A DNA stretch of 64,000 nucleotides from Pseudomonas bubulae (lineage in GTDB: Bacteria > Pseudomonadota > Gammaproteobacteria > Pseudomonadales > Pseudomonadaceae): NCBI RefSeq assembly GCF_037023725.1, contig NZ_CP146077.1:2331001-2395000 (forward strand), given 5' to 3'. This document shows positions 22,127 to 31,160 of the stretch, in pieces. The notes below the pieces were generated by a model, which ran no database searches, was not told the origin of the DNA, and saw nothing but the letters and a program-made list of their open reading frames with translations. Both the position numbers and the translations under genes were made by a program. Numbering within the stretch: the first letter of the stretch is position 1; each line of letters opens with the position of its first letter.

Positions 22127-24031
22127 ATGAGCGTGGAAACTCAAAAAGAAACCCTGGGCTTCCAGACCGAGGTCAAGCAACTGCTGCACCTCATGATCCA
22201 TTCGCTGTACTCCAACAAGGAAATCTTCCTTCGCGAACTGATCTCGAACGCCTCTGATGCTGTCGACAAATTACGTTTTGAAGCACTGTCCAAGCCAGAT
22301 CTGCTGGAGGGCGGTGCCGAGCTTAAAATCCGTGTGAGCTTCGACAAAGACGCCAACACCGTCACCCTCGAAGACAACGGTATCGGCATGAACCGCGATG
22401 ACGTGATCACCCACCTGGGTACGATCGCCAAGTCCGGCACTGCCGACTTCATGAAAAACCTCACCGGCGACCAGAAAAAAGATTCGCACCTGATCGGTCA
22501 GTTCGGCGTGGGTTTCTACTCGGCCTTTATCGTTGCCGACAAGGTTGACGTGTACAGCCGCCGTGCCGGTACCCCGGCAAGCGAGGGCGTGCACTGGTCT
22601 TCGAAGGGCGAAGGCGAGTTTGAAGTGGCCACCGTCGAGAAGGCCGACCGCGGCACCAAAATCGTGCTGCACCTCAAGCCTGGCGAATCCGAATTCGCTG
22701 ACGGCTGGCGCCTGCGCAACATCATCAAGAAGTACTCCGACCATATCGCCCTGCCTATCGAACTGCCTAAAGAGCAGACCGTTGCCGAAGGCGAAGAAGC
22801 GCCTGCACTGGAATGGGAAACCGTCAACCGGGCAAGTGCTCTGTGGACCCGTCCTCGTACTGAAGTAAAGGACGAGGAATATCAGGAGTTCTACAAGCAC
22901 ATTGCCCATGACTACGAGAACCCGCTGGCCTGGAGCCACAACAAGGTTGAGGGCAAGCTTGAATACAGCTCGCTGCTCTACGTTCCGGCCCGTGCACCGT
23001 TTGATCTGTACCAGCGTGAAGCGCCTAAAGGCCTGAAGCTGTATGTGCAGCGTGTCTTCGTGATGGATCAGGCCGAGTCGTTCCTGCCGCTGTACCTGCG
23101 CTTTATCAAGGGCGTGATCGACTCCAACGACCTGTCGCTGAACGTGTCGCGGGAAATCCTGCAAAAAGACCCGATCATCGACTCGATGAAGACGGCGCTG
23201 ACCAAGCGTGTACTCGACATGCTGGAAAAACTGGCGAAGAACGAGCCTGAGAAATATCAGGGCTTCTGGAAAAACTTCGGGCAGGTGATGAAAGAAGGTC
23301 CGGCCGAAGATTTCGCCAACAAAGAAAAAATCGCCGGTCTGCTGCGTTTTGCTTCGACCCACGGCGACGACGGCGAACAGAATGTTTCCTTGACCGACTA
23401 CCTGGCCCGCGCCAAGGAAGGTCAGGACAAGATTTACTACCTGACCGGCGAAACCTACGCGCAGGTTAAAAACAGCCCGCACCTCGAAGTCTTCCGCAAA
23501 AAAGGCATCGAAGTCCTGCTGCTGACCGACCGCATCGACGAGTGGCTGATGAGCTACCTCAGCGACTTCGACGGCAAGAGCTTTGTCGACGTGGCCCGTG
23601 GTGACCTCGACCTGGGCAATCTGGACTCGGAAGAGGACAAGAAAGCCGCAGAAGAAGTGGCCAAGGCCAAAGAAGGTCTGGTGGAGCGCATCAAGGCTGC
23701 CTTGGGTGAGAGCGTCAGCGAAGTGCGCGTGTCGCATCGTCTGACTGATTCCCCGGCGATTCTTGCCATTGGTGAGCAGGATCTGGGCATGCAAATGCGT
23801 CAGATCCTCGAAGCCAGCGGTCAAAAAGTGCCTGAGTCCAAGCCTATCTTCGAGTTCAACCCGGCTCACCCGCTGATCGAGAAACTCGATGCTGAGCAGA
23901 GTGAAGAGCGTTTTGGCGACCTGTCGCACATCCTCTTCGATCAGGCAGCCCTGGCAGCCGGTGACAGTTTGAAAGACCCTGCGGCCTATGTCCGTCGGCT
24001 AAACAAATTGTTAGTAGAGTTGTCGGTCTAA
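22127..24031 (+). CDS. htpG: Hsp90-family chaperone HtpG
   Basis: A 634-residue ATP-dependent chaperone. The N-terminal GHKL ATPase carries [23 protein letters not shown] and GTIAKSGT plus [15 protein letters not shown]. The middle domain contains [15 protein letters not shown] with the catalytic Arg loop, and the C-terminal dimerisation domain is complete. The ATG at 22127 ([12 protein letters not shown]) is preferred over a TTG three codons upstream, and GGAG precedes it. A sigma-32 promoter upstream fits heat-shock control. A strong terminator follows. Confidence 0.97.
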   Translation: MSVETQKETLGFQTEVKQLLHLMIHSLYSNKEIFLRELISNASDAVDKLRFEALSKPDLLEGGAELKIRVSFDKDANTVTLEDNGIGMNRDDVITHLGTIAKSGTADFMKNLTGDQKKDSHLIGQFGVGFYSAFIVADKVDVYSRRAGTPASEGVHWSSKGEGEFEVATVEKADRGTKIVLHLKPGESEFADGWRLRNIIKKYSDHIALPIELPKEQTVAEGEEAPALEWETVNRASALWTRPRTEVKDEEYQEFYKHIAHDYENPLAWSHNKVEGKLEYSSLLYVPARAPFDLYQREAPKGLKLYVQRVFVMDQAESFLPLYLRFIKGVIDSNDLSLNVSREILQKDPIIDSMKTALTKRVLDMLEKLAKNEPEKYQGFWKNFGQVMKEGPAEDFANKEKIAGLLRFASTHGDDGEQNVSLTDYLARAKEGQDKIYYLTGETYAQVKNSPHLEVFRKKGIEVLLLTDRIDEWLMSYLSDFDGKSFVDVARGDLDLGNLDSEEDKKAAEEVAKAKEGLVERIKAALGESVSEVRVSHRLTDSPAILAIGEQDLGMQMRQILEASGQKVPESKPIFEFNPAHPLIEKLDAEQSEERFGDLSHILFDQAALAAGDSLKDPAAYVRRLNKLLVELSV

Positions 24032-24040
24032 CCGCGCTAT

Positions 24041-24068
24041 AAAAACCCGCTTCGGCGGGTTTTTTTTG
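24041..24068 (+). terminator. Intrinsic terminator after htpG
   Basis: AAAACCCGC-TTCG-GCGGGTTTT followed by a further T-run. Confidence 0.92.
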
Positions 24069-24089
24069 TTTCAAATTCAGGAGTTTTTG

Positions 24090-24818
24090 ATGAAATCCAT
24101 TTCGGTCAGCTCTGTGGCTTATCAAATCGACGGCCAACCTTACGAAGGCCGTTTGGCCTTTGATCCGAGCCGTGAAGACCCGTTGCCGGGTTTGCTGATG
24201 GCGCCCAACTGGATGGGCATCAGCGCAGGCGCCGAAGAGATTGCCAAGTCGGTGGCAGAACAGGGTTATGTGGTACTGATCGCCGATTTGTATGGCCAGG
24301 GCACCCGGCCCGGCAACGCCGACGAAGCCGGTGCGGCGATGATGCCGCTCAAGAATGACCGTGCCTTGCTGCGCAAGCGTATGTGGGCAGCGTATGACAT
24401 GCTGAAAAATCAGGGCCTGGCCCAGGTCGACAGCAACAAGCTGGCAACCTTTGGTTTCTGTTTTGGCGGGTGCTGTTCACTGGAACTGGCACGCAGTGGT
24501 GCACCGTTGCAAGCTGCGGTGTCATTCCACGGCACCCTGGACACACCTAACCCGATCGATGCCCAGAGCATCAAGGGCTCGGTGCTGGTGTTGCACGGCG
24601 CGTCTGACCCGTTGGTGCCAAGCGAGCAGCTACCAGCGTTTGAGGCGGAGATGAACGCGGCGGGTGTGGACTGGCAACTGACCAGCTATGGCGGCGCAGT
24701 GCATTCGTTCACTGACCCCCACGCCAATGTGCCGGGCAAGATGATGTACGACGCCAAAACTGCGGGTCGGGCGTTCACCGCCATGCATAACTTGCTGGAT
24801 GAAGTGTTTCGCGATTAA
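24090..24818 (+). CDS. Dienelactone hydrolase family protein
   Basis: A 242-residue cytosolic alpha/beta hydrolase. TFGFCFGGCCSLELAR has the nucleophile elbow with Cys in the GxCxG position, as in true dienelactone hydrolases. The acid is probably the Asp in HGASDPLVP, and the histidine is in GGAVHSFTDP. The ATG at 24090 follows CAGGAG. The natural substrate is unknown: no catechol pathway genes are nearby, so a broad esterase role is as likely as true dienelactone cleavage. Confidence 0.85.
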   Translation: MKSISVSSVAYQIDGQPYEGRLAFDPSREDPLPGLLMAPNWMGISAGAEEIAKSVAEQGYVVLIADLYGQGTRPGNADEAGAAMMPLKNDRALLRKRMWAAYDMLKNQGLAQVDSNKLATFGFCFGGCCSLELARSGAPLQAAVSFHGTLDTPNPIDAQSIKGSVLVLHGASDPLVPSEQLPAFEAEMNAAGVDWQLTSYGGAVHSFTDPHANVPGKMMYDAKTAGRAFTAMHNLLDEVFRD

Positions 24819-24836
24819 TCGCAATCACGACAGTCT

Positions 24837-24921
24837 GTGGGAGCGGGCTTGCTCGCGATGCTGACGGCTCGGTCTGTCAGACAACACCGGGCGATGCTAT
24901 CGCGAGCAAGCCCGCTCCCAC
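24837..24921. repeat. REP inverted pair, class B
   Basis: GTGGGAGCGGGCTTGCTCGCGATG and an inverted partner ending GCCCGCTCCCAC, in the 108-base gap between convergent genes. Confidence 0.9.
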
Positions 24922-24926
24922 AGTGG

Positions 24927-26267
24927 TCACGCCGAACGTTCCATCACCTCGCTCACCGTCAAATCCCGCATCAACAACCCGTAGTTCAAGTCCACCTGTT
25001 CGGGGATCGGCAGGTACACCGTGTGGCCATCACCCGGCGCCACTTGGGTCGGCAAGCCTGCACTGTTAAGCAAACGTTCCAGATCAAAGTGATAGTTGCC
25101 GTGGGGTGTCATCAGCTCCAGATGATCGCCCAAAGCAAATCGGTTTTTCACTTTGACTTCGGCCAGGCCATTGCGTCGTTCGCCGGTCAATTCCCCGACA
25201 AACTGCTGGCGATGGGACAATGAACTGCCATGCAGGTAGTTCTGGTATTCATCGTGGACATGGCGGCGCAAGAACCCTTCGGTATAGCCGCGCTGGGCCA
25301 GGGACTCCAGATCGGTCATCAGGCTGCGGTCAAACTCACGACCCGCCACCGCATCATCGATGGCCTTGCGATACACCTGGGTGGCCCGTGCGCAGTAAAA
25401 GTGCGACTTGGTGCGGCCCTCGATCTTCAGCGAATGCACGCCCATTTCCGCCAGCCGCGCCACATGCTGTACAGCACGCAGATCCTTGGAGTTCATGATG
25501 TAAGTACCGTGTTCGTCCTCGAACGCGGTCATCGGTTCATCGGCACGGTTGGCTTCGTTCAGCACAAACACTTCGTCAGTCGGCGCACCCACGCCCAGGG
25601 TTGGCTCGACCACATTGACGATATTGCCCAGCTCGTTTTCTGTACCCGGTTTGGCCTCGTACTTCCAGCGGCAGGCATTGGTGCAGCTGCCCTGGTTGGC
25701 ATCTCGCTTGTTCATGTAGCCAGATAACAGGCAGCGCCCGGAGTAGGCCATGCATAGCGCGCCATGTACGAAAATCTCCAGCTCCATATCGGGTACTTGC
25801 TGACGGATTTCTTCGATCTCTTCCAGCGACAACTCCCGGGACAGGATGATGCGGCTCAGACCCTGCTGGCGCCAGAATTCAACACTGGCCCAGTTCACGG
25901 TATTGGCCTGAACCGACAAGTGAATCGGCACATGGGGGAAGTTTTTGCGCACCAGCATGATCAGGCCCGGGTCGGACATGATCAGCGCATCCGGTGCCAT
26001 GGCAATCACCGGCTCCAGATCCTTGAGAAAGGTACGCAGCTTGGCGTTGTGCGGGGCGATATTGACCACCACGTAAAAACGTTTGCCCTGAGCCTGGGCT
26101 TCGGCGATGCCAATGGCCAGGTTGGTGTGGTCGAATTCGTTGTTGCGCACGCGCAAGCTGTAGCGTGGTTGGCCCGCATACACCGCGTCGGCGCCATACG
26201 CGAAGGCATAGCGCATATTTTTCAGGGTGCCGGCAGGGGCGAGGAGTTCGGGCGGAGCAAGGCGCAT
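24927..26267 (-). CDS. trhP: tRNA 5-hydroxyuridine biosynthesis protein (peptidase U32 family, YegQ)
   Basis: This 446-residue protein belongs to the U32 family and matches the YegQ/TrhP branch: PPELLAPAGTLKNMRYAFAYGADAVYAG at the N-terminus, then FVHGALCMAYSGRCLLSGYM and GSCTNACRWKY. The four cysteines of these two motifs are proposed to bind an Fe-S cluster. TrhP acts in prephenate-dependent hydroxylation of U34 in tRNAs; it is not a protease. A C-terminal beta domain follows. The gene stands alone, flanked by a REP pair and the EamA gene. Confidence 0.88.
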   Translation of the reverse strand: MRLAPPELLAPAGTLKNMRYAFAYGADAVYAGQPRYSLRVRNNEFDHTNLAIGIAEAQAQGKRFYVVVNIAPHNAKLRTFLKDLEPVIAMAPDALIMSDPGLIMLVRKNFPHVPIHLSVQANTVNWASVEFWRQQGLSRIILSRELSLEEIEEIRQQVPDMELEIFVHGALCMAYSGRCLLSGYMNKRDANQGSCTNACRWKYEAKPGTENELGNIVNVVEPTLGVGAPTDEVFVLNEANRADEPMTAFEDEHGTYIMNSKDLRAVQHVARLAEMGVHSLKIEGRTKSHFYCARATQVYRKAIDDAVAGREFDRSLMTDLESLAQRGYTEGFLRRHVHDEYQNYLHGSSLSHRQQFVGELTGERRNGLAEVKVKNRFALGDHLELMTPHGNYHFDLERLLNSAGLPTQVAPGDGHTVYLPIPEQVDLNYGLLMRDLTVSEVMERSA

Positions 26268-26333
26268 AGTCAGTTCGTTCGCAAAAAAGGCGCGATGGTA
26301 GTCGAGCCCTTGCTCCCGGCTATTGATCTGGAT

Positions 26334-27245
26334 CTATGCTTTGCGCGGCCAGGTCAGCATCACAATGCCCGCGACCACAATCAGGCCGCCGATGATCTGG
26401 CCGCTGCTGAGCAACTGGTCAAGAATCAGCCAGCCAAACAGCAGGCTCGCCACCGGTTCGACGTTCATTACCGGTGCGTTGCGGGCCATGTTCAGCCGCG
26501 TCATGCAGATAAACAACAGGCAGAAGCCCAGCCCGTAAAGCGCAACCAGAAAGGCCAGGGCTGTCCAGCCGGTAGACGAGGAGGGCAGCGACACCCCGCC
26601 CGGCAGCACCCCGCTGACTCCGGCCAGGGCTGCCGCACAAAATACGATAAGCATGGTCAGCATGCTACGCACCGTACCGCGCAGGCTCGAGAGTTTGTGA
26701 TCGGTGATCCATAGCGCACAGGCAAACACGCAAGCGGCAGCAAAGCCGAAGAGGATGCCTTCGAGCCACTGTGCCTCGGTACTGTGCTGGCTGGACAAAC
26801 GTTCGGGCACGTCGAGGGCAAACACCAGGCCGCACATGATCAGCCCCATCAGCAGTGCCGCCCGCAGGGTGGGTGCCGCACCGCCCAGGGCCCAGGTCAG
26901 CAGTACCAGCAGGATCGGTGCCATATTGCCGATCAACAATGCCAGGGCCACGGGGATACGGGCCACGGCTGAATAAATGCAGAAGCTTTGTGCTGCGATC
27001 AGCAATCCCAACAGCAATTGCCAACGCCAGTTGGCGGGGGTTAGCCGAGGGCGCTCGCGTTGCCATAGCACCAGGCCGGTCAATACCAGCAAGGTCACGC
27101 CAGCACGACATAGAATCGCCAGCAGCAAACCGGTGTCGTGGTCGAAGGCAATCCGGGCGGCGATATGATTGCCCGCAAAAGCGCAGGCCAGCAGTACCAG
27201 AATCAATACTGCGATATGGCGGGGGAACAACGCAGGAGCAGACAT
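26334..27245 (-). CDS. EamA/DMT-family transporter
   Basis: A 303-residue protein with ten hydrophobic helices in two EamA repeats, the layout of drug/metabolite exporters. The ATG at 27245 (MSAPALFPRHIAVLILVLL) is preferred over a TTG two codons earlier because a strong AAGGAGG sits about 9 bases before it. The second repeat contains the MTRLNMARNAPVMNVEPVASLLFG segment typical of the family. The substrate cannot be inferred; metabolite or amino acid export is common in the family. Confidence 0.85.
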   Translation of the reverse strand: MSAPALFPRHIAVLILVLLACAFAGNHIAARIAFDHDTGLLLAILCRAGVTLLVLTGLVLWQRERPRLTPANWRWQLLLGLLIAAQSFCIYSAVARIPVALALLIGNMAPILLVLLTWALGGAAPTLRAALLMGLIMCGLVFALDVPERLSSQHSTEAQWLEGILFGFAAACVFACALWITDHKLSSLRGTVRSMLTMLIVFCAAALAGVSGVLPGGVSLPSSSTGWTALAFLVALYGLGFCLLFICMTRLNMARNAPVMNVEPVASLLFGWLILDQLLSSGQIIGGLIVVAGIVMLTWPRKA

Positions 27246-27292
27246 AAGCAACCAGCCTCCTTGGCTGGAAATAGAGCCGCTTCAATATCCCT

Positions 27293-27310
27293 GTGGGAGC
27301 GAGCTCCCAC
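27293..27310. repeat. Collapsed REP remnant
   Basis: GTGGGAGCGAGCTCCCAC is the two outer arms of a REP palindrome with the interior missing, as if the core had been deleted between short repeats. It lies between the EamA gene and the TRAP operon. Confidence 0.6.
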
Positions 27311-27325
27311 AGGGGTAAGGCGGGG

Positions 27326-28606
27326 TTACAGCACCAGGTTTGGCAACCACAGCGAGATGGCCGGAACGTAGGTCACCAGCATCAGCACCATAAACAGTGC
27401 CAGGTAGAATGGCAGCAGCGCTTTAACGGTGTTTTCGATGGTGACCTTGCCCACGGCTGCACCCACGAACAGCACCGCGCCCACCGGCGGTGTGATCAGG
27501 CCGATGCCCAGGTTGACCAGCATGATCATGCCAAAATGTACCGGGTCGACACCGATACCGATAATCACCGGCAGCAGGATCGGGGTGAGGATAAGGATCA
27601 GCGGCGCCATGTCCATCACCGTGCCCAGCAACAACAACATGACGTTGATGCACATCAGGATCACGTAGCGGTTATCCGACAGGGTCAGGAACGCGGTGGT
27701 GATCTTCATCGGGATTTCCATCAGCGTCAGGATGTAACCGAAGCTGGCAGCAAAGCCGATCAGGATCATCACGATGGAAATGGTACGCACCGCCCGATGC
27801 ATCAGCTTGGGCAGATCACGCCACTTGTAGTCGCGGTAAATGAACATGGTGACGAAGAACGACCACACCACCGCGACCGCCGCCGATTCGGTGGCAGTGA
27901 AGACGCCAGTGAGGATGCCGCCAAGGATGATGACCATGGCCATCAGGCCCCACATCGCTTCACCGGCGATTTTCAGCGCGGTGCGCAGCGGGATCACTTC
28001 ACCCTTGGGGTAGTTACGTCTGCGCGCAAAGATCATGCACAGGCCCATCATCACTGCGCTGAGCAACAACCCCGGCATGATCCCGGCCATAAACAGCGAA
28101 GCGATCGATACCGTGCCGCCCGCTGCCAGCGAGTACAGCACCGAGTTGTGGCTGGGCGGGGTGAGCAAAGCCTGTACCGAGCCGCTGACCGTTACCGCCG
28201 TGGAGAACTCACGGGGGTAACCGGCGCGCTCCATTTCCGGAATCAGTACCGAGCCCACGGAAGCGGTGTCGGCGACGGAAGAGCCGGAAATCGCGCCAAA
28301 GAAGGTCGAGGCGACGATATTGACCAGCGACAGACCGCCGCGCACAAACCCTACCAGTACCCCGGCAAAGGCCACCAGCCGACGTGACATGCCGCCTTCG
28401 GCCATGATCGCCCCGGCCAGGACAAAAAACGGGATGGCCAGCAGCGAGAACTTGTTAACCCCGCCAGCGACTTGAATCATCAGGGCATCGAACGGGATAT
28501 CGATCCACCAGGCGCCGACCAGTGCCGACAGACCCAGCGCGTAGGCGACCGGCATGCCGATAAGGATCAGGGCGATAAAACTGCCCAACAGTACGAAAGC
28601 GTCCAT
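27326..28606 (-). CDS. TRAP transporter large permease (DctM family), uronate uptake
   Basis: A 426-residue inner-membrane protein with about 12 helices. The family pattern is present: GMPVAYALGLSALVG near the N-terminus, then SGSSVADTASVGSVLIPEM and LTPPSHNSVLYS in the first half, and LLGTVMDMAPLILILTPILLPV and LITPPVGAVLFVG in the second. It forms the sodium-driven transport channel with the small subunit. Its ATG directly abuts the stop of that gene. As last gene of the udh operon its substrate is inferred to be galacturonate/glucuronate. Confidence 0.9.
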   Translation of the reverse strand: MDAFVLLGSFIALILIGMPVAYALGLSALVGAWWIDIPFDALMIQVAGGVNKFSLLAIPFFVLAGAIMAEGGMSRRLVAFAGVLVGFVRGGLSLVNIVASTFFGAISGSSVADTASVGSVLIPEMERAGYPREFSTAVTVSGSVQALLTPPSHNSVLYSLAAGGTVSIASLFMAGIMPGLLLSAVMMGLCMIFARRRNYPKGEVIPLRTALKIAGEAMWGLMAMVIILGGILTGVFTATESAAVAVVWSFFVTMFIYRDYKWRDLPKLMHRAVRTISIVMILIGFAASFGYILTLMEIPMKITTAFLTLSDNRYVILMCINVMLLLLGTVMDMAPLILILTPILLPVIIGIGVDPVHFGMIMLVNLGIGLITPPVGAVLFVGAAVGKVTIENTVKALLPFYLALFMVLMLVTYVPAISLWLPNLVL

Positions 28607-29134
28607 TTATACGGCCTCTTCGCTGGCTTCTACAATGTCGAACCGCACGGCACGGCGGTGGCTTTGGTCACCCAGGAAGAGTTTTTCCAGGACGAAGATC
28701 AGGGTCACGATGCCGCCCAGCGGGATAGGCAGATAGGAGATGCCTACGCGCAAACCCGGCATTTCGCCAAGAAACTGGTTCCAGGTGGTCGCGCACAGTT
28801 TGAAGCCCTTGACCGTCATGAACAGGCAGACGATGACCATCAGGATTTGCACCAGCACCGCGGCCAGTTTGCGGACATGGGCCGGCATGCGCTCGACCGC
28901 CATCGCCACTGCCATATGGGCACCGGCACGGTAGCTGGCGGCAGCGCCAAAGAAGGTAAACACCACCATCAGCAGAATGGCGGTGGGCTCGGGCCAGCTG
29001 GAGCCGCTGCCCAGCACGTAGCGGGCAAAAATGCCCCAGGGGATGATCAAGGTCATGGTCAGCACCGACAAACCGGCGATCCCGATGCAGGCCCTGTACA
29101 GCAAGTCATTAAAGCGCAGTACGGTATTTTTCAT
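28607..29134 (-). CDS. TRAP transporter small permease (DctQ family)
   Basis: A 175-residue protein with four helices, starting MKNTVLRFNDLLYRACIGIAG. The ATG at 29134 is chosen over an upstream GTG. GIFARYVLGSGSSWPEPTAILLMVVFTFFGAAASYR carries the conserved W-x-E and membrane motif of DctQ proteins. It pairs with the large permease downstream. A 7-base-pair hairpin in the 61-base gap from the binding-protein gene may protect the upstream mRNA and keep the binding protein in excess. Confidence 0.88.
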   Translation of the reverse strand: MKNTVLRFNDLLYRACIGIAGLSVLTMTLIIPWGIFARYVLGSGSSWPEPTAILLMVVFTFFGAAASYRAGAHMAVAMAVERMPAHVRKLAAVLVQILMVIVCLFMTVKGFKLCATTWNQFLGEMPGLRVGISYLPIPLGGIVTLIFVLEKLFLGDQSHRRAVRFDIVEASEEAV

Positions 29135-29155
29135 GGGGCTCACCACTACGCGGCA

Positions 29156-29173
29156 AACGGGCTTGCGCCCGTT
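29156..29173 (-). promoter_or_regulatory. Intercistronic hairpin in the TRAP operon
   Basis: AACGGGC-TTGC-GCCCGTT with no T-tract, between the binding-protein stop and the small permease start. An mRNA-stabilising role is inferred. Confidence 0.5.
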
Positions 29174-29195
29174 GCGGCGGCGTTATCGGACTGGC

Positions 29196-30179
29196 TTATT
29201 GGACGGCTTCGATGCGCGAGATCAGATCTTTGTAGTTGGCACCGTACTTGTCGCGAACCGGCTGGGTGGCGTCGTAGAAGGCTTTTTTCTGCTCCGGGGT
29301 GAGGGTGATGAATTCCACGCCTGCGGTCTTGAGCTTGGTTTCGCTCTCCGCGGATTTTTTGTCCCAGATCACTCGCTCTTCCATTTGCGCTTCACGGGCC
29401 AGTTTTTGCACCAGGGCTTGTTGCTCGGGGCTGAGTTTGGCCCAGGTGGTCTTGGCGATCACGATCGGCTCGGGGAGGATCAGGTGGTCGGTCCAGGTGA
29501 AGTACTTGGCGTTCTGGTAGTGGTTGTGCTCAAGGAAGGTCGGCGGGTTGTTCTCTGCGCCATCGATCACGCCGGTCTGCAGGGCGCTGAAAATCTCGCC
29601 GGTGGCCATGGCGATGCCATTACCGCCCATGTCGTTGATGGTGTCGATAAACACCGGGTTGCCTTGTACGCGGATTTTCATGCCTTTGAGGTCGGCAATC
29701 TCACGTACCGGTTTTTTTGTGTACAGGTTGCGTGTGCCGCCATCCATCCAGGCCAGCGCGACCATATTGAAGTCGGAGTTGGTGATTTTATCCAGCATCT
29801 CCTGGCCGATTTCGCCGTCGATGATCTTGCGCATATGGGCCTGGTCGCGGAACACGAACGGCAGGTTGAAGGCATTGGTTTCCGGTACTACCGGACCAAG
29901 GATGCCGAGGCTGACCCGGGTCATCTGCACCGCGCCGGACTGCAATTGTTCGACCACTTCTTTCTCTGAACCCAGTACGCCACCAGCAAACATCTTGAAA
30001 GAAATATCGCCGTTGCTCTGTTCCTGAAGCTTTTTGCCCATTTCCTGTTCGGCCAGCACCGGCGGATAGCCAGTGGGATGAACCTCGGCGAACTTGATCT
30101 TGATTTCGGCCTGGGCCACGCCTGAGAGGCAGAAGGCCAGGGGGAGAGCAGCAATCAGCAGGGTGCGTTTGAAATCCAT
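29196..30179 (-). CDS. TRAP transporter periplasmic binding protein (DctP family), probable uronate binder
   Basis: A 327-residue protein with a signal peptide (cleaved near AQA-EIKIKF). The FAEVHPTGYPPVLAEQEMG opening and GGVLGSEKEVVEQLQSGAVQMTR match DctP proteins. The carboxylate-binding Arg is expected in KGMKIRVQGNPVFID, followed by GEIFSALQTGVIDGAENNP. TRAP binding proteins next to udh are known to bind D-galacturonate/D-glucuronate, and the context here is the same. It is first of the three TRAP genes and is preceded by an A-rich Hfq/Crc motif. Confidence 0.9.
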   Translation of the reverse strand: MDFKRTLLIAALPLAFCLSGVAQAEIKIKFAEVHPTGYPPVLAEQEMGKKLQEQSNGDISFKMFAGGVLGSEKEVVEQLQSGAVQMTRVSLGILGPVVPETNAFNLPFVFRDQAHMRKIIDGEIGQEMLDKITNSDFNMVALAWMDGGTRNLYTKKPVREIADLKGMKIRVQGNPVFIDTINDMGGNGIAMATGEIFSALQTGVIDGAENNPPTFLEHNHYQNAKYFTWTDHLILPEPIVIAKTTWAKLSPEQQALVQKLAREAQMEERVIWDKKSAESETKLKTAGVEFITLTPEQKKAFYDATQPVRDKYGANYKDLISRIEAVQ

Positions 30180-30193
30180 GGGTCACTCCAAAT

Positions 30194-30208
30194 ATTGTTT
30201 TTGTTATT
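30194..30208 (-). promoter_or_regulatory. A-rich Hfq/Crc-type motif before the TRAP binding protein
   Basis: Minus strand AATAACAAAAACAAT contains overlapping AAnAAnAA matches, immediately upstream of the TTTGGAG ribosome-binding site. Confidence 0.5.
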
Positions 30209-30228
30209 TCAAGGTGTTGGATCGGTTG

Positions 30229-31116
30229 TCAGTTATTCAGTAGTGGCTCCGGCAAGCCCTTGACCCCGGGGCGGAGGGCAAACACGCCTCCTGCCAACGG
30301 CTGGTCGGCGAGATCGCCTGCAGGGCGGATCGAGGTCACAAACAGGGTGTCCAGATCAGCGCCGCCAAAAGCGCACATCGCCGGTTTTTTCACGGGTACG
30401 GTCAGGGAGCGGTCGAGCTTGCCTTGCGGGGTAAAGCGATGGATCAGCCCGGCATCGTTGCCGCAAATCCAGTAGCAGCCCTCGGCATCCACGGCGGCGC
30501 CATCGGGGCGACCCGGGTGCTCGCCCATGTCCACAAACAGGCGACGGTTGTGAGGGGTACCCGTGTCGGTGTCGTAGTCAAAAGCCCAGATTTTTTGCAC
30601 GTCCGGGTGTGAGTCCGACAGGTACAGGGTTTTGCCATCGGGGCTGAACGCCAGGCCGTTGGGCACGATCAAGCCCTGCAGTTGCGCCTTGAGCGGCTCG
30701 GTCTGGCCTGCGTTGTAGCGGTACATGGCGCCCACCGGGGCGCCGGCGGCCATGTCCATCACCATGGTGCCCGCCCAGAAGCGGCCCTGGCGGTCGCAGC
30801 GGCCATCATTGAAGCGCATGCCTGGCAGGGCATGGGTCACGCTGGCCAGCAAACGACTGTCGAGGCTGCCATCGGCGTGAGGGGTGATAGCGAACAGACC
30901 GTTTTCCATCGCGGCGATCCAACTGCCATGACCTGTCTGAGCAATGCAGGCGAGCATTTGCGAGGCTTGCCAACTGTGCTCTTTACCATCGGCGGGGCTC
31001 CAGCGATGCAAGCGTTTTGCCGGGATATCCACCCAGTAAAGTGCCTGCTCCGCGATGCTCCAGACCGGGCTTTCGCCGGTGGCATTACGTGCATCGAGAA
31101 TCAGTTCAGCTGTCAT
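30229..31116 (-). CDS. uxuL: SMP-30/gluconolactonase-family uronolactonase
   Basis: A 295-residue six-bladed propeller lactonase. The metal-binding Glu is in GESPVWS near the N-terminus, with NDGRCDRQGRFWAG and PNGLAFSPDGKTLYLSDS supplying the Asn/Asp ligands. Uronate dehydrogenase makes an aldarolactone, and this enzyme is placed to hydrolyse it to galactarate or glucarate. The udh-lactonase-TRAP order matches Pseudomonas clusters in which this lactonase has been called UxuL; the symbol is given on that basis. It lies 44 bases after udh. Confidence 0.8.
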   Translation of the reverse strand: MTAELILDARNATGESPVWSIAEQALYWVDIPAKRLHRWSPADGKEHSWQASQMLACIAQTGHGSWIAAMENGLFAITPHADGSLDSRLLASVTHALPGMRFNDGRCDRQGRFWAGTMVMDMAAGAPVGAMYRYNAGQTEPLKAQLQGLIVPNGLAFSPDGKTLYLSDSHPDVQKIWAFDYDTDTGTPHNRRLFVDMGEHPGRPDGAAVDAEGCYWICGNDAGLIHRFTPQGKLDRSLTVPVKKPAMCAFGGADLDTLFVTSIRPAGDLADQPLAGGVFALRPGVKGLPEPLLNN

Positions 31117-31160
31117 GATGCCTCGACCTCTGTGATCTTGTTTTGGTGGCAGGGGCGTAT

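Noticed and set aside
22271..23929. 552-codon open frame antisense to htpG
   Set aside because: It is a shadow frame created by GC-rich codons of htpG.
24837..24921. Regular inverted repeats that could suggest a CRISPR array
   Set aside because: The units are inverted REP pairs scattered singly through the window, without direct repeats, regular spacers or cas genes.
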